Below, piece by piece: positions 39,844 to 42,317 of a DNA stretch of 42,317 bases. How positions within the stretch are numbered: position 1 is the first letter of the stretch; each line of letters begins with the position of its first letter. This stretch comes from Reyranella soli (GTDB lineage: Bacteria > Pseudomonadota > Alphaproteobacteria > Reyranellales > Reyranellaceae). Location: NCBI RefSeq assembly GCF_007992495.1, contig NZ_BKAJ01000131.1:1-42317 (forward strand), read 5' to 3'. A model generated the notes under the pieces. That model made no database searches and was not told where the DNA came from. It saw only the letters and a program-made list of their open reading frames with translations. The translations under genes were made by a program, and so were the position numbers.

Positions 39844-40050
39844 ATGCAAAAGCCTCTGCTGTATAAGAAAACTGCCGCCCGCCAAATACTGGGGTCTTGC
39901 GGCAACACGAAACTTCACGATCTGATCGCAGGCGGCAAGCTCAAGGCCGTCAAGTTCGGCGGCAGCACCATGATCACCGCCGAGAGCCTTGACGAGTATG
40001 TCGCGAGCCTGCCGCCCGTCAATCTCCGCAAGTCCGGGGCGGCGAAATGA
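39844..40050 (+). CDS. Small excisionase-like HTH protein
   Basis: A 68-residue winged-helix protein: KKTAARQILGSCGNTKLHDL, then GGKLKAVKFGGSTMITAESLDEYV is the MerR-like/excisionase layout in which a helix-turn-helix reads an att or operator site. ATG 39844 has GGAG nine bases upstream. Its stop overlaps the next gene (ATGA). In this position it may control excision or the downstream replication genes. Confidence 0.78.
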   Translation: MQKPLLYKKTAARQILGSCGNTKLHDLIAGGKLKAVKFGGSTMITAESLDEYVASLPPVNLRKSGAAK

Positions 40051-40361
40051 TCAAACACTATCTTCTGACGATCCCCCTGGCCGGCTCCAACCTGCACGGC
40101 TACTTGATGACAAACGATAAGCGTCATGTCGCCGCCGTGCTCGAAAAGATGGTCGGCGAGGTCATCCCCAAAACGGGCGACCGCATGGCTCTGCCGATGG
40201 TGCTGCAGACCGAACTGGGCGACGCCGCGGGGCGGGTCCGCGACGTCATCATGGCCGATCCCCAGGCCCGGGAATGCCTGCTGGCCGCCAGGGATTTCCA
40301 CTTCAGCGCGTTCAGCGCCCCAGACCCCGACATCGACCGGGCATTGATGGAGTTGCATTGA
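40047..40361 (+). CDS. Hypothetical protein of the P4-type element
   Basis: A 104-residue protein with no named family that I recognise. Visible text includes MIKHYLLTIPLAGSNLHGYL and LPMVLQTELGDAAGRVRDVI. It is coupled to the genes on both sides by overlaps (ATGA at its start, TGATG at its end), so it is very likely translated. Confidence 0.6.
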   Translation: MIKHYLLTIPLAGSNLHGYLMTNDKRHVAAVLEKMVGEVIPKTGDRMALPMVLQTELGDAAGRVRDVIMADPQARECLLAARDFHFSAFSAPDPDIDRALMELH

Positions 40362-40603
40362 TGCCGAAAGATAATAGCAGAGCCGAAGAGCTCCTTGCTC
40401 AGCTGCTTCCTCCTGCCGACGACAACGACGACGCCAAGAATCCTTTACCTTGGGGCGATCTCGATGGCCGCAGGTTGTGGGTGACGTTCGATAAAGAGAG
40501 CGAGACGCCGCGCGGCCGCAACGGCAAGGTCGTTGACCCTGACAAACCCAGGGGTTGCTCACGTTGGCCGAGGCGCAAGCCACTGGTGACAACATTGGCA
40601 TAG
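40361..40603 (+). pseudogene. Primase-like N-terminal fragment (frame 1 of 3)
   Basis: An 80-codon frame beginning MPKDNSRAEELLAQLL and containing RRLWVTFDKESETPRGRNGK, a weak match to the start of P4-like primase proteins. Homology continues in another frame from about 40555, so a one-base loss near the aggggtt run at 40549-40555 seems to break the gene. A programmed shift is not supported by a slippery site that I can see. Confidence 0.5.
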
Positions 40604-41238
40604 TGCTTGGACCGATCGACGATGAACGCGGCATCGGTGCCTACGAACTGGAAGGCGACATCGGCGTCATTCGCAAGACGTTGGCAAGACTCAACTCCTA
40701 CGTCGAGACGATGAAGGGCGGCTACCGAGCGTTCGTCCTCTACCCGTCGCAAGCGGAGACCGAAGAGCTTAGCCGCGAAGGCTTGTGGGTGCCCGTCACC
40801 GGCGAGCCGTTCGAGAACTTCGACAAGCTGCGCCAGATCGGGACGGAGGAGTTGGCTGAGGCCGAAAAGCGTGCCCTGGCTGTAGCCTCGCTGGCATATA
40901 AAAAAGCGCAATCGACCAAGGACCAGGATTACGACCTCGCCAAACTCTTTGCCAGGGGCATGGTCGGCAGCAGATGGCGCTACGTCGCTAAGTGGGGCCA
41001 GTGGTTGCGCTGGAACGACAAGGTCTGGGAAACGGATGAAAAGCTGACCGCGCAAGACGAAGTTGGGGCGTACTGCAGTGGACTTGGCATCGGCAGCGCC
41101 AAGCGGGTCTTCGCCGTTCTCAGCATGCTTAAGGGCGTTGAGACGACCGCTGCCGTCCACGATCAATGGGACACAAACATCTGGGTGCTAGGCACGCCGG
41201 GTGGAACCATTCAACTCAAAGAAGGAGAAGCGCCATGA
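40555..41238 (+). pseudogene. Primase-like middle fragment (frame 2 of 3)
   Basis: A frame of about 227 codons whose first residues LTLAEAQATGDNIGIVLGPI continue the N-terminal fragment. Further on, LNSYVETMKGGYRAFVL, WVPVTGEPFENF and WDTNIWVLGTPGGTIQLKEG match the primase-linker part of P4-like proteins, but the aspartate pair of an archaeo-eukaryotic primase active site is not seen and stretches look deleted. It ends with TGA overlapping the ATG of the helicase frame. It may still be expressed only if it starts at the TTG at 40555. Confidence 0.5.
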
Positions 41239-42233
41239 GCCTAAGACCAGCGGACCGCAACGACTACATCACGAAGCAGACCGCAGTCGCGCCCGATGGC
41301 GACATGCCAATCCCGGAATGGACTACATACCTGGACCGCGTGACTGGCAGCGACAAGGAGTTGCAAGCCTACCTGCAGCGCGTGGCCGGTTACTGCTTGA
41401 CCGGGTCGATTGAAGAACACGCGATGTTCTTCCTCTATGGCAGTGGCAGCAACGGCAAAACTATCTTCATCATTACGTTGGCCGGCATTCTCGGCGACTA
41501 CGCGAAAACGGCTCCCATTTCGACCTTCATGGCGTCGAAGAGCGAGCAGCATCCGACCGACCTCGCAGGGCTGCAAGGCGCGCGGCTTGTTGTGGCTAAT
41601 GAAACTGACAAAGGTCGCCGCTGGGACGAGGCGAAGATCAAGATGATCACGGGCGGCGATGCTGTCTCTGCGCGGTTTATGCGGCAGGACTTCTTCACGT
41701 TTACGCCCCAGTTCAAGTTGCTGATCAGCGGCAACCACAAACCGCGTCTGTCGTCGGTCGATGATGCGATGCGTCGAAGGTTTCACTTGGTGCCGTTCAC
41801 CGTGACGATCCCGGAGAAAGAGCGCGACACCAAGCTCGGTGAAAAGCTCAAGGCCGAGTGGGCCGGCATCTTTCATTGGATGATCGAAGGTTGTCGCGAG
41901 TGGCAGCGCATCGGGCTCAAGCCGCCTGCCAAGGTGATCGCCGCGACGGCCAACTACTTCGAGGAGCAGGACACGATTGGCCGCTGGATGGAGGACTGCT
42001 GTGTCGACGATCCCAACGAGCAATGCGCCCGCACCGCTCTGTTCAAGTCGTGGGAACGATGGGCGAAGGCGAACAATGAGTTCGTCGGCAGACCAGCCGT
42101 GTTCTACGACGAACTGGAGAAGCAGGGCTTCGAACCCGCCAAGGTCGACGGCGAGCGCCGCTACAAAGGGCTGAATCTTACCGAGGTGGAGGTCAAGAGG
42201 GTGGCCGCAGCGGCGTTTCGGAGCGACCCGTGA
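41235..42233 (+). CDS. P4-type superfamily 3 helicase / DNA primase C-terminal part
   Basis: A 332-residue protein. The Walker A motif is GSGSNGKT in FFLYGSGSNGKTIFIITLAG; the Walker B-like acid region and sensor follow in LQGARLVVANETDKGRRWDE and FKLLISGNHKPRL; DAMRRRFHLVPFTVTIP ends the ATPase core, as in D5/P4 helicases. A C-terminal winged-helix-like part completes it. AAGGAG lies seven bases before ATG 41235, so it can be translated by itself even though it looks like the third piece of a once single primase-helicase. It would unwind the element's origin. Confidence 0.8.
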   Translation: MSLRPADRNDYITKQTAVAPDGDMPIPEWTTYLDRVTGSDKELQAYLQRVAGYCLTGSIEEHAMFFLYGSGSNGKTIFIITLAGILGDYAKTAPISTFMASKSEQHPTDLAGLQGARLVVANETDKGRRWDEAKIKMITGGDAVSARFMRQDFFTFTPQFKLLISGNHKPRLSSVDDAMRRRFHLVPFTVTIPEKERDTKLGEKLKAEWAGIFHWMIEGCREWQRIGLKPPAKVIAATANYFEEQDTIGRWMEDCCVDDPNEQCARTALFKSWERWAKANNEFVGRPAVFYDELEKQGFEPAKVDGERRYKGLNLTEVEVKRVAAAAFRSDP

Positions 42234-42270
42234 GTAGCCGCGTGTGCCTTCCTGTTTGGTGGAGGGCTGG

Positions 42271-42285
42271 AAAGGGCGGCCCTTT
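42271..42285 (+). terminator. Possible terminator after the helicase gene
   Basis: AAAGGGC and GCCCTTT are complementary around a central G, and a T-run follows. The loop is very small, so the real stem is about five base pairs. It lies 38 bases past the helicase stop. Confidence 0.45.
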
Positions 42286-42317
42286 TGCATTAATCGCTCT
42301 AACAGTTTGCTGAAGAA

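Larger units (their letters stand above)
38139..42317. mobile_element. P4-type integrative element, left end (continues past the window)
   Basis: A tRNA remnant, a tyrosine integrase and a run of small plus-strand genes leading to a primase-helicase form the typical left arm of a P4-like satellite or integrative element. Its right end is outside the window. Confidence 0.75.

Noticed and set aside
40540..40560. Programmed -1 frameshift in the primase
   Set aside because: No proper X XXY YYZ slippery heptamer is present in the zero frame; a simple base loss explains it better.

Overview
The window is GC-rich, bacterial chromosomal DNA. Gene order (murA, DUF2948, hisG, hisD, UPF0262, phosphatase; then infA, maf, RNase E/G, yacG, tRNA-Phe), the short-form HisG, and UPF0262 and DUF2948 proteins point to an alphaproteobacterium. 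A Rhodospirillales-like or Reyranella-like host is my guess from protein style only; no species call is possible from sequence alone.

Layout. (1) 1-1864: end of a VOC protein and a GMC-type FAD oxidoreductase. (2) About 2016-6953: a small island bounded by two direct repeats of the tRNA-Phe 3' end and its terminator. It carries a periplasmic binding protein, a D-2-hydroxyacid dehydrogenase, an SDR, a MaoC remnant, an FKBP isomerase and a decayed HTH gene, but no integrase. (3) 6938-16599, nearly all on the minus strand: a housekeeping block with dcd, murA, hisG, hisD, UPF0262, a low-molecular-weight phosphatase, infA, maf, RNase E/G, yacG and tRNA-Phe. Many of its genes overlap by 1-11 bases. 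Three plus-strand genes for secreted proteins (9392-11203) sit inside this block. (4) 16659-22471: an HXXEE membrane protein, then an acyl-CoA/terpenoid-type catabolic set (AtuA-like protein, two enoyl-CoA hydratases, a double-hotdog thioesterase) and a GST. (5) 22495-25975: a 30-bp perfect palindrome, an HPt protein, a hybrid histidine kinase and a divergent OmpR-type regulator. (6) 25981-27551: a secreted PHB depolymerase-like esterase coupled to a phasin.

(7) 27711-38138: an accretion zone downstream of a tRNA with a CAU anticodon. Three diverged copies (A, B, C) of the tRNA 3' end plus flanking DNA divide the zone. Segment A-B (about 3.2 kb) has an alpha/beta-hydrolase remnant, a diiron-like protein and a divergent AraC regulator. 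Segment B-C (about 4.4 kb) has an XRE-like regulator, a large serine recombinase and two overlapping ParB/RepB-like genes. After C comes the DUF3489-DUF2924-serine recombinase trio on the minus strand. (8) 38139 to the end: a separate element that starts with a tRNA 3'-end remnant and a P4-type tyrosine integrase, followed by small phage/plasmid genes and a primase-helicase broken into three reading frames.

The most interesting candidate for an undescribed system is the XRE / serine recombinase / ParB / ParB cassette (31196-35052) together with the repeated ~95-bp dyad sites next to it. Its genes are translationally coupled and it carries no obvious cargo, so ParB-like proteins may work with the recombinase at these sites. 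That is inference, not something the sequence proves.
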